In this document: positions 33,765 to 48,651 of the stretch, one piece after another
Position numbering within the stretch: position 1 is the first letter of the stretch
Layout of the letters: each line of letters begins with the position of its first letter
Program-made: the position numbers and the translations under genes
Assembly (NCBI RefSeq): GCF_002951615.1
Contig: NZ_CP019062.1
Span: 4,402,001 to 4,466,000, forward strand
Length of the DNA stretch: 64,000 nucleotides
Direction: 5' to 3'
Origin: Rahnella sikkimica
GTDB taxonomy: Bacteria > Pseudomonadota > Gammaproteobacteria > Enterobacterales > Enterobacteriaceae
Notes under the pieces: generated by a model
What the model was told of the DNA's origin: nothing
The model's database searches: none
Seen by the model: the letters and a program-made list of their open reading frames with translations, nothing else

Positions 33765-34886
33765 ATGGTGGCAGAACTTAACGCGTTGCGCGATCAGATC
33801 GACGACGTCGATAAAGCGTTGTTAGATCTCTTATCACGGCGTCTGGCGCTGGTAGCAGAAGTCGGGGAAGTCAAAAGCCGTTATGGTTTGCCGATTTATG
33901 TACCTGAACGGGAAGCCGCAATGCTGGCGTCCCGACGTCAGGAAGCGCAGAACCTCGGGGTTCCGCCGGATCTGATTGAAGATGTATTGCGCCGCGTAAT
34001 GCGTGAGTCCTACTCAAGCGAGAACGATAAAGGCTTCAAAACGTTGCATCCGGCGCTGCGTCCGGTAGTCATTATCGGCGGAAACGGGCAGATGGGACGT
34101 TTGTTCACCCGTCTGCTGGAGTTGTCCGGTTATCAGGTCAAAGTTCTGGAGCAGGAAGACTGGCCACAGGCGGAAACGTTACTGGCGGATGCCGGAATGG
34201 TGATTGTCAGCGTGCCGATTCATCTGACTGAAGAGGTGATTGCCCGTCTGCCAAAACTGCCTGATGACTGCATTCTGGTGGATCTGGCATCGGTGAAAAA
34301 CCGTCCGCTTCAGGCGATGTTGGCAGTACACGAAGGCCCGGTGCTTGGCCTGCATCCGATGTTTGGTCCGGATGTCAGCAGCCTGGCAAAACAGGTTGTG
34401 GTGTATTGCGATGGCCGCGAACCGCAGGCGTACCAGTGGTTACTGGAGCAGTTGCAGGTGTGGGGCGCGCGGTTGCATAAAATTAGTGCCGTTGAACACG
34501 ACCAGAACATGGCCTTTATTCAGGCGCTGCGCCACTTCGCGACCTTCGCGTATGGCTTACATCTGTCGGAAGAGAATGTTCAGATTGAGCAGTTGCTGGC
34601 GCTGTCTTCGCCGATTTACCGCCTCGAACTTGCGATGGTCGGACGCCTGTTTGCGCAGGATCCTCAGCTTTATGCGGACATTATTATGTCATCAGAAAGC
34701 AATCTGGCGCTGATCAAGCGTTACTATCAGCGTTTTGGTGATGCGCTGGCGCTGCTGGAAAGCGGTGATAAAGACGCGTTCATCAGCAAATTCAGAAAGG
34801 TTGAGCAATGGTTTGGCGATTATGCGCCGCGTTTTCTGAAGGAAAGCGGTGCGTTATTGCGACAGGCGAACGACAACCGTAAGTAA
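33765..34886 (+). CDS. tyrA: Bifunctional chorismate mutase/prephenate dehydrogenase
   Basis: A 373-aa T-protein, the exact E. coli length. The N-terminal AroQ chorismate mutase (residues ~1-90: [20 protein letters not shown]) is fused to an NAD-dependent prephenate dehydrogenase (Rossmann motif [12 protein letters not shown]; catalytic HPMFGPD). It makes 4-hydroxyphenylpyruvate for tyrosine. Operon with aroF. Confidence 0.97.
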   Translation: MVAELNALRDQIDDVDKALLDLLSRRLALVAEVGEVKSRYGLPIYVPEREAAMLASRRQEAQNLGVPPDLIEDVLRRVMRESYSSENDKGFKTLHPALRPVVIIGGNGQMGRLFTRLLELSGYQVKVLEQEDWPQAETLLADAGMVIVSVPIHLTEEVIARLPKLPDDCILVDLASVKNRPLQAMLAVHEGPVLGLHPMFGPDVSSLAKQVVVYCDGREPQAYQWLLEQLQVWGARLHKISAVEHDQNMAFIQALRHFATFAYGLHLSEENVQIEQLLALSSPIYRLELAMVGRLFAQDPQLYADIIMSSESNLALIKRYYQRFGDALALLESGDKDAFISKFRKVEQWFGDYAPRFLKESGALLRQANDNRK

Positions 34887-34905
34887 CGGTTCATTCAGTA
34901 AAAAT

Positions 34906-34940
34906 AAGGGCGTTGCAATCATCATGCAGCGCCCTTTTAT
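34906..34940. terminator. Bidirectional terminator between tyrA and pheA
   Basis: Hairpin AAGGGCGTTGCA...TGCAGCGCCCTT, followed by TTATTTT on + and preceded by A-rich sequence, between converging genes. Confidence 0.88.
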
Positions 34941-34958
34941 TTTGGCTGAAATAACCAG

Positions 34959-36113
34959 TTAGAGATCGACAGATACGACGTTTTCGCTTGGATAACAGCC
35001 GAGCACTTTAAGGGAACGTGTGATCGGAGCCAGATCCTTCAGCGCTTTTTTCATCTCTTCCGAACGCAGGTTGGCCTGCACATCGATATAAAACATCTCT
35101 TCCCACGGATTGCCGTTTATCGGGCGAGATTCCAGTTTCGTCATAATAATGCCCTGATCGCGCAGTACCAGCAGCGCATTCACCAGCGCACCGGCCTGCT
35201 GACCGGTCGCCATGATCAGCGTGGTTTTGGCAGGAACCTGATCGGTCACTTCAATCGCTTTGCGCGCCAGAATAATGAAGCGGGTTATATTTTCTTGCTG
35301 GTTCGCCAGATTGTGTTCAAGCACTTGCAGTTTATACAGTGCGCCACCGGCTTCGCTGCCGAGCGCGGCCACGTGCGGGGAATTCGCGGCGGCCACTTTT
35401 TCCATGGCAGCGGCGGTGCTTTCGCAATATTCAATTTTCCAGTGCGGGAAACGGTTGATGAACTGGCTGCACTGCTGGAACGGCTGCGGATGGCTGTACA
35501 CTGTCTGAATCTGCGAGAGATCGGTATCGGTCGCCACCAGAACGCAGTGATTAATAGGATTGGTCAGCTCGCCGACAATCGACAGGCTGGTATGCTGCAG
35601 CAAATCGTAAACATCATTGATTGAGCCGGAACTGGTGTTTTCGATCGGCAATACGGCGTAATCCGCCTGACCGGTTTCCACCTGCGAGAAGATATCCTGA
35701 AATTTCTGGCAGCCGCATTCGATGAACTGGTCGAAATGACGGGCAGCAAACTGACGGGCGGCGAGGTGAGAATAGGAGCCTTTCGGGCCAAGAAACGCGA
35801 TACGCGCGGAGTCGGAACTGGTTTTGTTTAAATGCTGCTGAAGAAGCGCCTGCTGTGTCAGAACGGAGTCTTCGATAATCAGCTGATAAACGCGGGTGAT
35901 ATAATGTCCGTCCAGTCCCTGCTTTTTTCCTGCCTGAATCAGGGCATTAATCAGTTCTGTCTCGCGTTCTTTATCGCGAATGGGGCGGTGAGAGTGCATC
36001 TTGGATTGCGCGACTTCAATCGCCATCGAACGTCGTTCTGCCAGCAGGGCCAGCAGTTTCAGATCTAATGCACTGATGCGCTCGCGCAGTGCCAGTAATG
36101 AATTCTCGGTCAT
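34959..36113 (-). CDS. pheA: Bifunctional chorismate mutase/prephenate dehydratase
   Basis: A 384-aa P-protein. Chorismate mutase comes first (residues ~1-90), then prephenate dehydratase (~100-285) with the NITRFIIL catalytic segment. The C-terminal ACT domain has the Phe-binding ESRP motif ([19 protein letters not shown]). It directs chorismate to phenylpyruvate. Expression is set by the pheL attenuator upstream, and activity by phenylalanine at the ACT domain. Confidence 0.97.
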   Translation of the reverse strand: MTENSLLALRERISALDLKLLALLAERRSMAIEVAQSKMHSHRPIRDKERETELINALIQAGKKQGLDGHYITRVYQLIIEDSVLTQQALLQQHLNKTSSDSARIAFLGPKGSYSHLAARQFAARHFDQFIECGCQKFQDIFSQVETGQADYAVLPIENTSSGSINDVYDLLQHTSLSIVGELTNPINHCVLVATDTDLSQIQTVYSHPQPFQQCSQFINRFPHWKIEYCESTAAAMEKVAAANSPHVAALGSEAGGALYKLQVLEHNLANQQENITRFIILARKAIEVTDQVPAKTTLIMATGQQAGALVNALLVLRDQGIIMTKLESRPINGNPWEEMFYIDVQANLRSEEMKKALKDLAPITRSLKVLGCYPSENVVSVDL

Positions 36114-36169
36114 GTTATTACCCTTTTTGATGTTCTTTCTTTCAGCAAAATTGTGTGAAATGCAGGTAT

Positions 36170-36194
36170 AAAAAAAGCCCCCTTTTCAGGAGGC
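36170..36194 (-). terminator. pheA attenuator (rho-independent terminator)
   Basis: On the - strand GCCTCC-TGAAAA-GGGGGC plus T7, between pheL and pheA. Together with the upstream GCGTTTCGTCGCGAAA structure it forms the alternative pairings of a classic Phe attenuator. Confidence 0.9.
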
Positions 36195-36243
36195 TTTGTT
36201 GTTCGTCTTCGCATTCATTCTTTCGCGACGAAACGCCTCCCTA

Positions 36244-36291
36244 TCAGGGGAAGGTAAAAAAGAATGCGAAGAAAAACAGACGGGTATTCAT
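36244..36291 (-). CDS. pheL: pheA leader peptide PheL
   Basis: A 15-codon ORF, MNTRLFFFAFFFTFP then TGA, with seven Phe codons. E. coli PheL is also a 15-aa Phe-rich peptide. Ribosome stalling at Phe codons when Phe-tRNA is scarce prevents the attenuator and allows pheA transcription. It is too short for routine gene finders. Confidence 0.95.
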   Translation of the reverse strand: MNTRLFFFAFFFTFP

Positions 36292-36376
36292 ATCAGCATT
36301 GTTTCCATCGTGGTCAGCAGAGTCTTAAAGTAACCGCAGGGTTTTCCCTGTGTCAATAAGGATTTCTTTCAGGCAC

Positions 36377-36402
36377 AAAAAACGCGCCCCTTGGAGCGCG
36401 TT
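36377..36402 (-). terminator. raiA terminator
   Basis: On the - strand ACGCGCTCC-AA-GGGGCGCGT plus T6, just after raiA. In Salmonella the raiA 3' end yields the small RNA RaiZ; the same end is structured here, but RNA processing cannot be seen from DNA. Confidence 0.88.
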
Positions 36403-36427
36403 GTGAACTGCCTTTCGGATAACCCGG

Positions 36428-36772
36428 TTATTCCTCTTCTTCCTGCACCGGTTCCAGATTGAGTTCTTTGACGCCGGATTCTGCACGGCGGGCTTCACCC
36501 TTATGCTGCGCTTTGTTGAGCTGACGCTCAAGCTTGGTGGTCATATCGTTAATCGCAGCATACATATCATCATGCGTCGCACTGGCAACCAGTGTGCCGT
36601 TCGGTGTACTGATGGTCGCATCGGCGACAAATCCCTGGGGTCCTTTCGACAGGATTACGTGCGGGTTAATGAGCTGAGTTTGCCATTTATCCAGTTTTTT
36701 CAGACGTCCTTCGATGTGTTCACGAATCGCGGGGGTGATGTCCATTTGTTTACTGGTAATGTTAACTGTCAT
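36428..36772 (-). CDS. raiA: Ribosome-associated inhibitor RaiA (YfiA, HPF family)
   Basis: A 114-aa cold-shock/stationary-phase factor that binds the 30S A and P sites and keeps 70S ribosomes inactive without dimerisation. The start [13 protein letters not shown] at 36772 follows GAGAGG. The acidic C-terminal tail ([12 protein letters not shown]) is typical. The frame upstream to 36862 is non-conserved. Confidence 0.95.
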   Translation of the reverse strand: MTVNITSKQMDITPAIREHIEGRLKKLDKWQTQLINPHVILSKGPQGFVADATISTPNGTLVASATHDDMYAAINDMTTKLERQLNKAQHKGEARRAESGVKELNLEPVQEEEE

Positions 36773-37037
36773 ATGACTTACCTCTCTTTTTCCGTCTCCG
36801 ATGAATCCAACATACCAGCCTTTTTTGTGAAATGCGTGCTCAAATCCACGGTTTTTTGTCACTTTTTGTCAACTATGAAGATTATGTGACCCAGGGTAAT
36901 TTATGGCGGGAAAGGTCTTGAGACTTGCTGCCGGAGCAGGCATGATTGATGGGATCAGTACGTTATTGTTTAGGTTTTCCTCTGCATTTTGCTGCTCGTT
37001 TTTACCCTTCCTGTTTTCACTTCCCAAAAAACGCGCC
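36773..37037. other. Intergenic region raiA-bamD
   Basis: No gene is visible. It contains the raiA 5' region on the - strand and A/T-rich DNA up to the bamD terminator. Confidence 0.5.
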
Positions 37038-37065
37038 AAAAAAAACGGCAGCCTGAGCTACCGTT
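37038..37065 (-). terminator. bamD terminator
   Basis: On the - strand AACGGTAGC-TCAG-GCTGCCGTT plus a run of T, 20 bp after bamD. Confidence 0.85.
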
Positions 37066-37084
37066 TGTGTATGGACGTATAAAA

Positions 37085-37819
37085 TTACGCTGCGCTGTTC
37101 GCCGCAATAATTTTTGCGACTTTATCAGCCTGATTGTTCAGCTGCAGTTCGCGGTAGGCATTTTCCATCAACGGCAGTGCGTCGTGCGTTGCTTTCGTAT
37201 CCGGATAATCTTTCAGCATTTGCTCTACACGGTTAACGACAGCGACGTAAGCGCCACGTTTAGTGTAGTATTGCACCACTGACAGCTCGTATTTCGCTAA
37301 GCGATCTTTCAGGAATACCAAACGTTTCGTCGCATCAGTGGCGTACTGGCTGTTTGGATACGAGTGGATCAGCTGGCTGAAATCACGGAATGCGGCACGT
37401 GCATGCTGTGGATCGCGGTCTGAACGATCAACACCGAAAAATCCTTGCAGTGCACTGTCATCCAACGCCATATCCGTTAAACCACGCATGTACATGACGT
37501 AGTCGATATTGGGATGGGTTGGGTTCAGGCGCATAAAGCGATCAATAGAAGCCTGAGCCATTGGCAAGTCAGCAGACTTGTAATAGGCATAAATCAGATC
37601 TAACTGAACTTGCTGCGAGTAAGGCCCAAACGGATAGCGGTTATCCAGCGCTTCTAATTGCGCAATCGCGCCTTTAAAGTTACCGTCCTGCAGCTTTTGC
37701 TGGGCAGTCGCATAAAGGACGTTAGGCGGATTATCGGGAACCGTTTCTTTGGAACTGGAGCAACCGACCAGCGCCAGGCTCAACGTGGCTGCTGCCACCA
37801 GATATTTCACACGCGTCAT
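37085..37819 (-). CDS. bamD: Outer membrane assembly lipoprotein BamD
   Basis: A 244-aa lipoprotein: signal peptide with lipobox ALVGC (Cys20), then TPR-like repeats ([20 protein letters not shown]...). It is the essential partner of BamA for beta-barrel insertion. Divergent from rluD with a 130-bp shared control region, as in E. coli. Confidence 0.96.
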   Translation of the reverse strand: MTRVKYLVAAATLSLALVGCSSSKETVPDNPPNVLYATAQQKLQDGNFKGAIAQLEALDNRYPFGPYSQQVQLDLIYAYYKSADLPMAQASIDRFMRLNPTHPNIDYVMYMRGLTDMALDDSALQGFFGVDRSDRDPQHARAAFRDFSQLIHSYPNSQYATDATKRLVFLKDRLAKYELSVVQYYTKRGAYVAVVNRVEQMLKDYPDTKATHDALPLMENAYRELQLNNQADKVAKIIAANSAA

Positions 37820-37949
37820 GACGTTTTGATTATCCTCAGGTGTTATTCTGGGAGACTGTCCGTTAAGCTCCCGACAAAGACCAGCTACAATAGCACATTA
37901 TTTTAAACGGCATCGCCGTGAAAACCCAACGTTAACCAAGAAGCTGCAT

Positions 37950-38927
37950 ATGGCACAACAAGTACAACTCACCGCAACGGTGGCCGAATCTCAACTCGGT
38001 CAACGGTTAGATCAGGCTTTGGCCGAATTGTTCCCTGATTATTCAAGATCTCGCATAAAAGATTGGATCCTTGAAGACAGGGTCACGGTCAATGGCAAAA
38101 AAGTAACCAAACCAAAAGAAAAAGTGTTGGGTGGCGAGGCTATCGCAATCGATGCGCAAATTGAAGAAGAAGCGCGTTGGCTGCCACAAGATATCGCTTT
38201 AGATATCGTGTATGAAGATACTGATATTTTAGTCATCAATAAACCCCGCGATTTGGTTGTTCATCCGGGCGCAGGGAATCCAGATGGAACCGTGCTGAAT
38301 GCATTGCTTCATTATTACCCTGCCATTATCGATGTTCCGCGTTGTGGTATCGTTCACCGCCTCGATAAAGATACCACCGGTTTGATGGTGGTCGCGAAGT
38401 CGGTTCCGGCACAAACGCATCTGGTGACTGCACTTCAGGCTCGCGAAATTACCCGCGAATATGAAGCCGTCGCGATTGGTACAATGACGGCAGGCGGCAC
38501 AGTGAACGAGCCGATTGCGCGCCATTCCACCAAGCGTACGCATATGGCAGTTCATCCTACGGGTAAACCGGCCACTACGCACTATCGCATCATGGAGCAC
38601 TTCCGTGCCCATACGCGTTTGCGTCTGCGCCTGGAATCTGGTCGTACGCACCAGATCCGTGTGCATATGGCTCACATCAACCATCCTTTGTTTGGCGATC
38701 AGCTTTATGGTGGTCGTCCGCGCCTGCCAAAAGGTGCCTCCGAGCCGTTCATTAATATGCTGCGCGGATTCGATCGTCAGGCTCTTCACGCGACTATGCT
38801 GCGTCTTTATCATCCGGTCACCGGCATCCAGATGGAATGGCATGCGCCGCTTCCTCAGGATATGGTCGATCTGATCAATGCGCTGAAAGCGGACACCGAA
38901 GAGTTCAAGGATCAAATGAACTGGTAA
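37950..38927 (+). CDS. rluD: 23S rRNA pseudouridine synthase RluD
   Basis: A 325-aa enzyme that makes pseudouridines 1911, 1915 and 1917 in helix 69. An N-terminal S4 domain (~residues 17-75) precedes the RluA-type catalytic domain with HRLDKDTTGLMVVAK carrying the catalytic Asp. Its stop overlaps the pgeF start (TAATG). Confidence 0.97.
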   Translation: MAQQVQLTATVAESQLGQRLDQALAELFPDYSRSRIKDWILEDRVTVNGKKVTKPKEKVLGGEAIAIDAQIEEEARWLPQDIALDIVYEDTDILVINKPRDLVVHPGAGNPDGTVLNALLHYYPAIIDVPRCGIVHRLDKDTTGLMVVAKSVPAQTHLVTALQAREITREYEAVAIGTMTAGGTVNEPIARHSTKRTHMAVHPTGKPATTHYRIMEHFRAHTRLRLRLESGRTHQIRVHMAHINHPLFGDQLYGGRPRLPKGASEPFINMLRGFDRQALHATMLRLYHPVTGIQMEWHAPLPQDMVDLINALKADTEEFKDQMNW

Positions 38928-39664
38928 TGAGTACGCTTATCCAGCCTCAATGGCCGCAACCGGCATCGGTGCGGTCATGTGCAACAACCCGTCAGGGAGG
39001 CATAAGTTTGCCTCCTTACGGATCGCTCAATCTCGGCGGACATGTCGGAGATAGACCTGAACATGTCGCGGCGAATCGTCAGCGTCTGGTTGAACTCGGT
39101 GGATTACCGTCTGCGCCACATTGGCTGGAGCAGGTCCATGGCACCGATGTTGTTCAACTGACGCGTCAAACACCTTCTCTTCCTGCTTTAATTGCTGATG
39201 CGGCTTATGCCTGTGAACCGGGCGTGGTGTGCGCCGCAATGACAGCTGACTGCCTGCCGGTTCTTTTCTGCAACCAGGCTGGTGATGAAGTGGCCGCAGC
39301 GCATGCGGGCTGGCGCGGATTGTGTGCAGGTGTACTGGAAAATACGGTATCCCGCTTTGCATCATCTCCTGACAAGATAATGGCATGGCTCGGGCCAGCT
39401 ATCGGGTCGTCACAGTTTGAGGTCGGGGGCGAAGTTCGCGAAGCTTTTATGGCTTTTGATCCCGCATCATCGGCCGCATTTGTGCCTGCGGGTGAGAAAT
39501 TCATGGCGGATATTTACCTGCTTGCCCGGCTACGGCTGCAGGCAGCGGGCGTCACGGCGATTTATGGTGGCGAATATTGCACTGTGTCTGACAGTATCCA
39601 ATTTTACTCTTACCGGCGTGACGGAATTACCGGGCGGCTGGCAAGTTTAATTTGGCTGAGATAA
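38927..39664 (+). CDS. pgeF: Polyphenol oxidase/peptidoglycan editing factor PgeF (YfiH)
   Basis: A 245-aa protein of the multicopper polyphenol oxidase-like (DUF152) family with TADCLPVLFC and HAGWRGLCAG, which carry the metal-binding Cys and His. The E. coli homologue removes wrongly incorporated serine from peptidoglycan precursors. The start at 38927 (MSTLIQPQWP) couples it to rluD; the longer frame from 38837 overlaps rluD coding sequence. Confidence 0.92.
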   Translation: MSTLIQPQWPQPASVRSCATTRQGGISLPPYGSLNLGGHVGDRPEHVAANRQRLVELGGLPSAPHWLEQVHGTDVVQLTRQTPSLPALIADAAYACEPGVVCAAMTADCLPVLFCNQAGDEVAAAHAGWRGLCAGVLENTVSRFASSPDKIMAWLGPAIGSSQFEVGGEVREAFMAFDPASSAAFVPAGEKFMADIYLLARLRLQAAGVTAIYGGEYCTVSDSIQFYSYRRDGITGRLASLIWLR

Positions 39665-39728
39665 CCTATCAAATCAAGACGATCCATCGCGCATAACTGT
39701 AGTCTTCCGAATATACTGCCAAGATAAC

Positions 39729-39756
39729 CTTGAAAACGTGAGGGTTGGCCTCATCT
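39729..39756 (+). promoter_or_regulatory. Heat-shock (sigma-32) promoter of clpB
   Basis: CTTGAAA (39729-39735), a 13-bp spacer and CCTCATCT (39749-39756) match the sigma-32 consensus CTTGAAA-N13/14-CCCCATNT. The clpB start codon is ~39 bp further. Confidence 0.88.
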
Positions 39757-39794
39757 AATCTCCAGTAGCAATTTTGTTCAGTATTGGAGGTGTT

Positions 39795-42368
39795 ATGCGT
39801 CTGGATCGTCTTACCAGTAAATTCCAGCTTGCCCTCGCGGATGCTCAGTCTCTCGCGCTCGGGCGCGACAATCAATTTATCGAACCCGTCCATCTCATGA
39901 GTGCTTTGCTCACTCAGGAAGGCGGAACCGTGCGTCCTTTATTAACAGCAGCCGGGGTTGATACCCAGAAACTGCACACGGATGTTGATCAGGCTTTGGG
40001 GCGTCTGCCGCAAGTTGAAGGTACCGGTGGTGATGTTCAACCATCCCATGAACTGGTACGTGTTTTAAATCTTTGTGACAAATTGGCGCAGCAACGCGCT
40101 GATACCTTTATATCCTCAGAACTCTTCGTTCTGGCTGTTATGAAAGACCGTGGCTCTTTGACTGATATGTTGAAAGCCTGCGGCGCAACGGCCGAGAAGA
40201 TTACTGCGGCTATCGATCAAATGCGTGGAGGTGAGAAAGTGGATGACCAGAATGCCGAAGATCAACGTCAGGCATTGAAGAAATTCACAATCGATCTGAC
40301 CGAGCGTGCCGAGCAGGGCAAACTGGACCCGGTCATCGGTCGTGATGAAGAAATTCGCCGGACTATTCAGGTTTTGCAACGCCGTACCAAGAATAACCCG
40401 GTGCTGATTGGTGAGCCTGGTGTCGGTAAAACCGCCATTGCGGAAGGCCTGGCACAGCGCATCATTAATGGTGAAGTCCCTGAAGGGCTGAAAAACAAAC
40501 GCGTGTTGTCCCTTGATATGGGCGCGTTAGTTGCCGGGGCGAAATATCGCGGTGAATTTGAAGAGCGTCTGAAAGGCCTGTTGAGCGATCTGGCAAAACA
40601 GGAAGGGAACGTCATTCTGTTCATCGACGAATTGCACACAATGGTCGGTGCAGGTAAAGCTGATGGCGCGATGGATGCCGGTAACATGCTGAAACCGGCG
40701 CTGGCGCGTGGTGAACTTCACTGCGTGGGTGCGACGACGTTAAATGAGTATCGCCAGTTCATTGAAAAGGATGCGGCGTTAGAGCGTCGTTTCCAGAAAG
40801 TGTTTGTGGCCGAGCCTTCTGTTGAAGACACCATCGCGATTTTGCGTGGGCTGAAAGAACGTTACGAGCTGCATCACCATGTGCAAATTACCGATCCGGC
40901 GATCGTCGCGGCGGCAACTTTGTCACACCGCTACATCTCGGATCGTCAGTTGCCGGACAAAGCAATCGACCTTATAGATGAAGCGGCATCCAGCATTCGT
41001 ATGCAGATGGACTCTAAGCCTGAGTCTCTGGATCGTCTCGACCGCCGCATCATCCAGCTCAAACTTGAACAGCAGGCACTGAAGAAAGAGTCTGACGATG
41101 CCAGTGTTAAACGTCTTGAAGTGCTGGAAGCTGAACTGAACCAGAAAGAACGTGAATATTCTGAGCTCGAAGAAGAATGGAAAGCAGAAAAAGCGTCACT
41201 GACCGGTACGCAAAATATCAAAGCCGAGCTGGAGCAGGCCAAGATTACGCTTGAGCAGGCTCGTCGTGTCGGTGATCTGGGCCGGATGTCAGAATTACAG
41301 TACGGGAAAATCCCGGAACTGGAAAAACAACTGGCTGCAGCGACTCAGGCGGAAGGTAAAACCATGAAACTGCTGCGCAACCGCGTAACTGATGTGGAAA
41401 TCGCCGACGTACTGGCGCGCTGGACCGGTATTCCGGTTGCACGCATGCTGGAAAGTGAACGTGAAAAACTGCTGCGTATGGAAGAAGAGCTGCATAACCG
41501 GGTAATCGGTCAGAACGAAGCGGTGGAAGCGGTATCGAATGCTATCCGTCGTAGCCGCGCCGGGTTGTCAGATCCAAACCGTCCGATCGGGTCATTCCTG
41601 TTCCTCGGGCCGACCGGTGTCGGTAAAACGGAACTGTGTAAGGCGCTGGCGACATTCCTGTTTAACAGTGATGACGCGATGGTTCGTATCGATATGTCAG
41701 AGTTTATGGAGAAGCACTCGGTTTCACGACTGGTCGGTGCGCCTCCGGGTTATGTCGGTTATGAAGAAGGTGGCTACCTGACGGAAGCTGTTCGTCGCCG
41801 TCCTTATTCCGTCATCCTATTAGATGAAGTGGAAAAAGCGCATCCGGATGTCTTCAACATCTTATTGCAGGTGTTGGACGATGGTCGCTTAACCGATGGG
41901 CAGGGGAGAACGGTCGACTTCCGTAATACGGTGGTGATCATGACTTCTAACCTGGGCTCCGACATTATTCAGCAACATTTTGGCGAAGCCAGCTATGCGC
42001 AGATGAAAGAATCCGTCATGGAAGTGGTGACACACAGCTTCCGTCCGGAATTCATCAACCGTATAGATGAAGTCGTCGTGTTCCATCCGCTGGGTCATGC
42101 GCATATCAAGAATATCGCGAAGATTCAGCTAGAGCGTTTGTATAAACGTCTGGAAGAACATGGCTACTCAGCAACGCTGACCGATGCGGCGCTTGAATTG
42201 CTGGGCAATACCGGGTTTGACCCTGTTTATGGTGCACGCCCGTTGAAACGCGCCATCCAGCAGCAAATTGAAAACCCGCTGGCGCAGCAAATCTTGTCGG
42301 GTAAGTTGATTCCAGGCAAGCCAATTACTGTTGATGTGGAAAATGATCACATTGTCGCAAGGCAGTAA
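39795..42368 (+). CDS. clpB: Protein disaggregase ClpB
   Basis: An 857-aa Hsp100 ATPase, the E. coli length. Order: N domain (~1-150), NBD1 with GEPGVGKTA, the coiled-coil middle domain (~410-530), NBD2 with GPTGVGKTE. It extracts proteins from aggregates with DnaK. The start [10 protein letters not shown] at 39795 follows GGAGGTG. Controlled by the sigma-32 promoter above. Confidence 0.98.
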   Translation: MRLDRLTSKFQLALADAQSLALGRDNQFIEPVHLMSALLTQEGGTVRPLLTAAGVDTQKLHTDVDQALGRLPQVEGTGGDVQPSHELVRVLNLCDKLAQQRADTFISSELFVLAVMKDRGSLTDMLKACGATAEKITAAIDQMRGGEKVDDQNAEDQRQALKKFTIDLTERAEQGKLDPVIGRDEEIRRTIQVLQRRTKNNPVLIGEPGVGKTAIAEGLAQRIINGEVPEGLKNKRVLSLDMGALVAGAKYRGEFEERLKGLLSDLAKQEGNVILFIDELHTMVGAGKADGAMDAGNMLKPALARGELHCVGATTLNEYRQFIEKDAALERRFQKVFVAEPSVEDTIAILRGLKERYELHHHVQITDPAIVAAATLSHRYISDRQLPDKAIDLIDEAASSIRMQMDSKPESLDRLDRRIIQLKLEQQALKKESDDASVKRLEVLEAELNQKEREYSELEEEWKAEKASLTGTQNIKAELEQAKITLEQARRVGDLGRMSELQYGKIPELEKQLAAATQAEGKTMKLLRNRVTDVEIADVLARWTGIPVARMLESEREKLLRMEEELHNRVIGQNEAVEAVSNAIRRSRAGLSDPNRPIGSFLFLGPTGVGKTELCKALATFLFNSDDAMVRIDMSEFMEKHSVSRLVGAPPGYVGYEEGGYLTEAVRRRPYSVILLDEVEKAHPDVFNILLQVLDDGRLTDGQGRTVDFRNTVVIMTSNLGSDIIQQHFGEASYAQMKESVMEVVTHSFRPEFINRIDEVVVFHPLGHAHIKNIAKIQLERLYKRLEEHGYSATLTDAALELLGNTGFDPVYGARPLKRAIQQQIENPLAQQILSGKLIPGKPITVDVENDHIVARQ
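40227..40241 (+). promoter_or_regulatory. Internal ribosome site and GTG start for the short ClpB form
   Basis: GGAGGTGAG is followed by AAA and GTG (40239-40241), which is codon 149. E. coli makes an N-terminally truncated ClpB (ClpB-beta) from GTG codon 149, and both the codon number and a strong internal Shine-Dalgarno are conserved here. Confidence 0.8.
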
Positions 42369-42390
42369 TGAGTAGGTAGAAAGCCAATTA

Positions 42391-42422
42391 CGGGCTCCAA
42401 AGCGATTTGGAGCCCGTTTTTT
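42391..42422 (+). terminator. clpB terminator
   Basis: Hairpin CGGGCTCCAAA-GCGA-TTTGGAGCCCG followed by T6. Confidence 0.95.
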
Positions 42423-42494
42423 CTGCGCTTTTTGAGTAAAAATAACGCGTTCGTTGAATTTGTGAACGGTTGAAAAAGTATTTGCAATAAACCC

Positions 42495-42522
42495 TTGCGG
42501 CCTGCTGAGAACTCCCTATAAT
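42495..42522 (+). promoter_or_regulatory. rrn P1 promoter
   Basis: TTGCGG (42495-42500), 16-bp spacer, perfect TATAAT (42517-42522), and a GC-rich discriminator GCCGCTCC. The 16-bp spacing and GC discriminator are typical of rrn P1 promoters under ppGpp control. The A/T-rich DNA upstream (42425-42490) is suited to an UP element and Fis sites. Confidence 0.88.
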
Positions 42523-42614
42523 GCCGCTCCATCGACAGGGAACAACGTGAACAACATCACGGAGTAACCGGGTCGGAAAGATTAAAAACAGCGGCAACCA
42601 GATGAAATAAACGG

Positions 42615-42642
42615 TTGACACTGAATGAGGAAAGCGTATTAT
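42615..42642 (+). promoter_or_regulatory. rrn P2 promoter
   Basis: TTGACA (42615-42620), 16-bp spacer, TATTAT (42637-42642), then ACGCCACC. It lies 120 bp downstream of P1, the usual P1-P2 distance. Confidence 0.9.
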
Positions 42643-42681
42643 ACGCCACCTCGAGTTAGCAAGCGAAAGCGCGTAACTCAC

Positions 42682-42693
42682 TGCTCTTTAACA
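42682..42693 (+). promoter_or_regulatory. rRNA antitermination boxA (leader)
   Basis: TGCTCTTTAACA, the consensus boxA recognised by NusB/NusE, in the 16S leader. Confidence 0.92.
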
Positions 42694-42854
42694 ATTTATC
42701 AGACAATCTGTGTGGGCACTCACAAGACGATATCAGCCACTTCGGTGGCAAAAAAATATCAAGTCTTAGAGTGACCAAGCAGTAATTCATTTAGTGAATT
42801 ATTACGAAAGTAAACTTTGAGCACCGCTTAACTTGTTTAAGCAAATCGAACTTT

Positions 42855-44397
<1,543 letters not shown>

Positions 44398-44539
44398 CCT
44401 CAAGATACGCATTGTGCAGTGTCCACACAGATTGTCTGATGAAATTAATGAGCAAGAGCACCTGTTGATGCGGTAAGGGAGACCTTACGCTGATGCGAAA
44501 AGTGCCATACCGTTCTACGGTCTGGTACGGATTTTTCGT

Positions 44540-44615
44540 GTCCCCATCGTCTAGAGGCCTAGGACACTGCCCTTTCACGGCTGTAACAGGGGTTCGAATC
44601 CCCTTGGGGACGCCA
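44540..44615 (+). tRNA. gltT: tRNA-Glu(TTC) in the 16S-23S spacer
   Basis: A 76-nt tRNA starting GTCCCCATCGTC and ending GGGGACGCCA; anticodon TTC at 44574-44576. A single spacer tRNA-Glu makes this an rrnB/C/E/G-type operon; the copy letter of the gene symbol is uncertain. Confidence 0.97.
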
Positions 44616-44705
44616 CTCCGATAATGTGTGAAAGACATTATCAACAGTTCTTTATGAACGATAAAAAATCTTAAAGATGACTCTAACGAGTCGTGTTTAA
44701 GATAT

Positions 44706-44717
44706 TGCTCTTTAACA
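44706..44717 (+). promoter_or_regulatory. rRNA antitermination boxA (spacer, before 23S)
   Basis: Second TGCTCTTTAACA, identical to the leader copy, 141 bp before 23S. Confidence 0.92.
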
Positions 44718-44858
44718 ATCTGGAACAAGCTGAAAAATTGAAAGTTTACAGCTGAACATCACTCTCCGTAGAAGTACTGAGTGGTGATTTTGTCTGTAAC
44801 AGAGTCTCTCAAATAATCGCAGCGCGATGATGTCTTTTAAGACACCTTCGGGTTGTGA

Positions 44859-47768
<2,910 letters not shown>

Positions 47769-47889
47769 ACAACACCAAAGGTGTTTTGTATTGACTCTGT
47801 GAAAGACGTAGATTTTTCAGCTGATTGTTCCGAGATTGGTTCGTAGTGCAAGCCTGATATGGGGTGAGCGGTATGAATGAAACAGAATT

Positions 47890-48009
47890 TGCCTGGCGGC
47901 ATTAGCGCGGTGGTCCCACCTGACCCCATGCCGAACTCAGAAGTGAAACGCCGTAGCGCCGATGGTAGTGTGGGGTCTCCCCATGCGAGAGTAGGGAACT
48001 GCCAGGCAT
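47890..48009 (+). rRNA. rrf: 5S ribosomal RNA
   Basis: A 120-nt gene from TGCCTGGCGGCATTAGCGCG to AACTGCCAGGCAT with complementary ends. Confidence 0.98.
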
Positions 48010-48020
48010 CAAATAAGTGG

Positions 48021-48050
48021 AAAGCCCTGTACTGACGTACAGGGCTTTTT
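48021..48050 (+). terminator. rrn operon terminator
   Basis: AAAGCCCTGTACTGACGTACAGGGCTTTTT fold: 10-bp stem plus T5, 12 bp after 5S. Confidence 0.95.
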
Positions 48051-48242
48051 GCTATGGGGAATTTGGGTAGCGTTGAGGTTATTTTATCTACGTTCCCCTC
48101 CTGCATTTCTTCCTTCATATTGCTCATTACCCTCTTACTCTCCGGTTATATAATCAGATCGTCTAATTTCCTTGCCTGCGGTAGTTCGCTTTTTATTGCT
48201 CGGTGTCTTAATCGCTTAGTATTCAGGGAATTTAGGAGCGGA

Positions 48243-48590
48243 CTAATAATGTGTCAGATGATAAGCACTGTATCCAACGGCTGCTCCTGCAATATCCCAG
48301 CTAAAATCCTTCCAGCTCCACCCACTTCCTCCGGCGCGGCTATCATAAAGCTCTTTTGTCGCCCCAAGACCTACTGAAAATAATAAGCCGAATGAGCGGC
48401 TGCGCGCTTCATTCCAGCCCTGGTGGTCTGCGTAAGCCGTGCCTGCCGCTGCTAATACTGCAGAGCCAATAAAATGTTCGGCTTTGTCCTTACCGGTCCA
48501 TTGATCATTCGCGAAGTGGGTACAGCCGCTGCACAGAAATATGAAGCTGATGACGGAAAGTCTTGCTGCAGAGGGAAATAGTGGCGTCAT
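48243..48590 (-). CDS. yfiM: YfiM-family lipoprotein
   Basis: A 115-aa predicted lipoprotein with signal peptide and lipobox LCSGC. The segments KDKAEHFIGSAVLAAAGTAY and SGWSWKDFSWDIAGAAVGYS match E. coli YfiM. Function unknown. As in E. coli, it lies next to the rrn operon and pssA. The 190 bp between the rrn terminator and its stop holds no gene. Confidence 0.88.
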   Translation of the reverse strand: MTPLFPSAARLSVISFIFLCSGCTHFANDQWTGKDKAEHFIGSAVLAAAGTAYADHQGWNEARSRSFGLLFSVGLGATKELYDSRAGGSGWSWKDFSWDIAGAAVGYSAYHLTHY

Positions 48591-48609
48591 AAAATGGAAT
48601 TCCAGATAT

Positions 48610-48637
48610 AAAAAAGCCCGATCAGGATGATCAGGCT
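48610..48637 (-). terminator. pssA terminator
   Basis: On the - strand AGCCTGATCA-TC-CTGATCGGGCT plus T6, between pssA and yfiM. Confidence 0.9.
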
Positions 48638-48651
48638 TTCAGTATAGCCAA

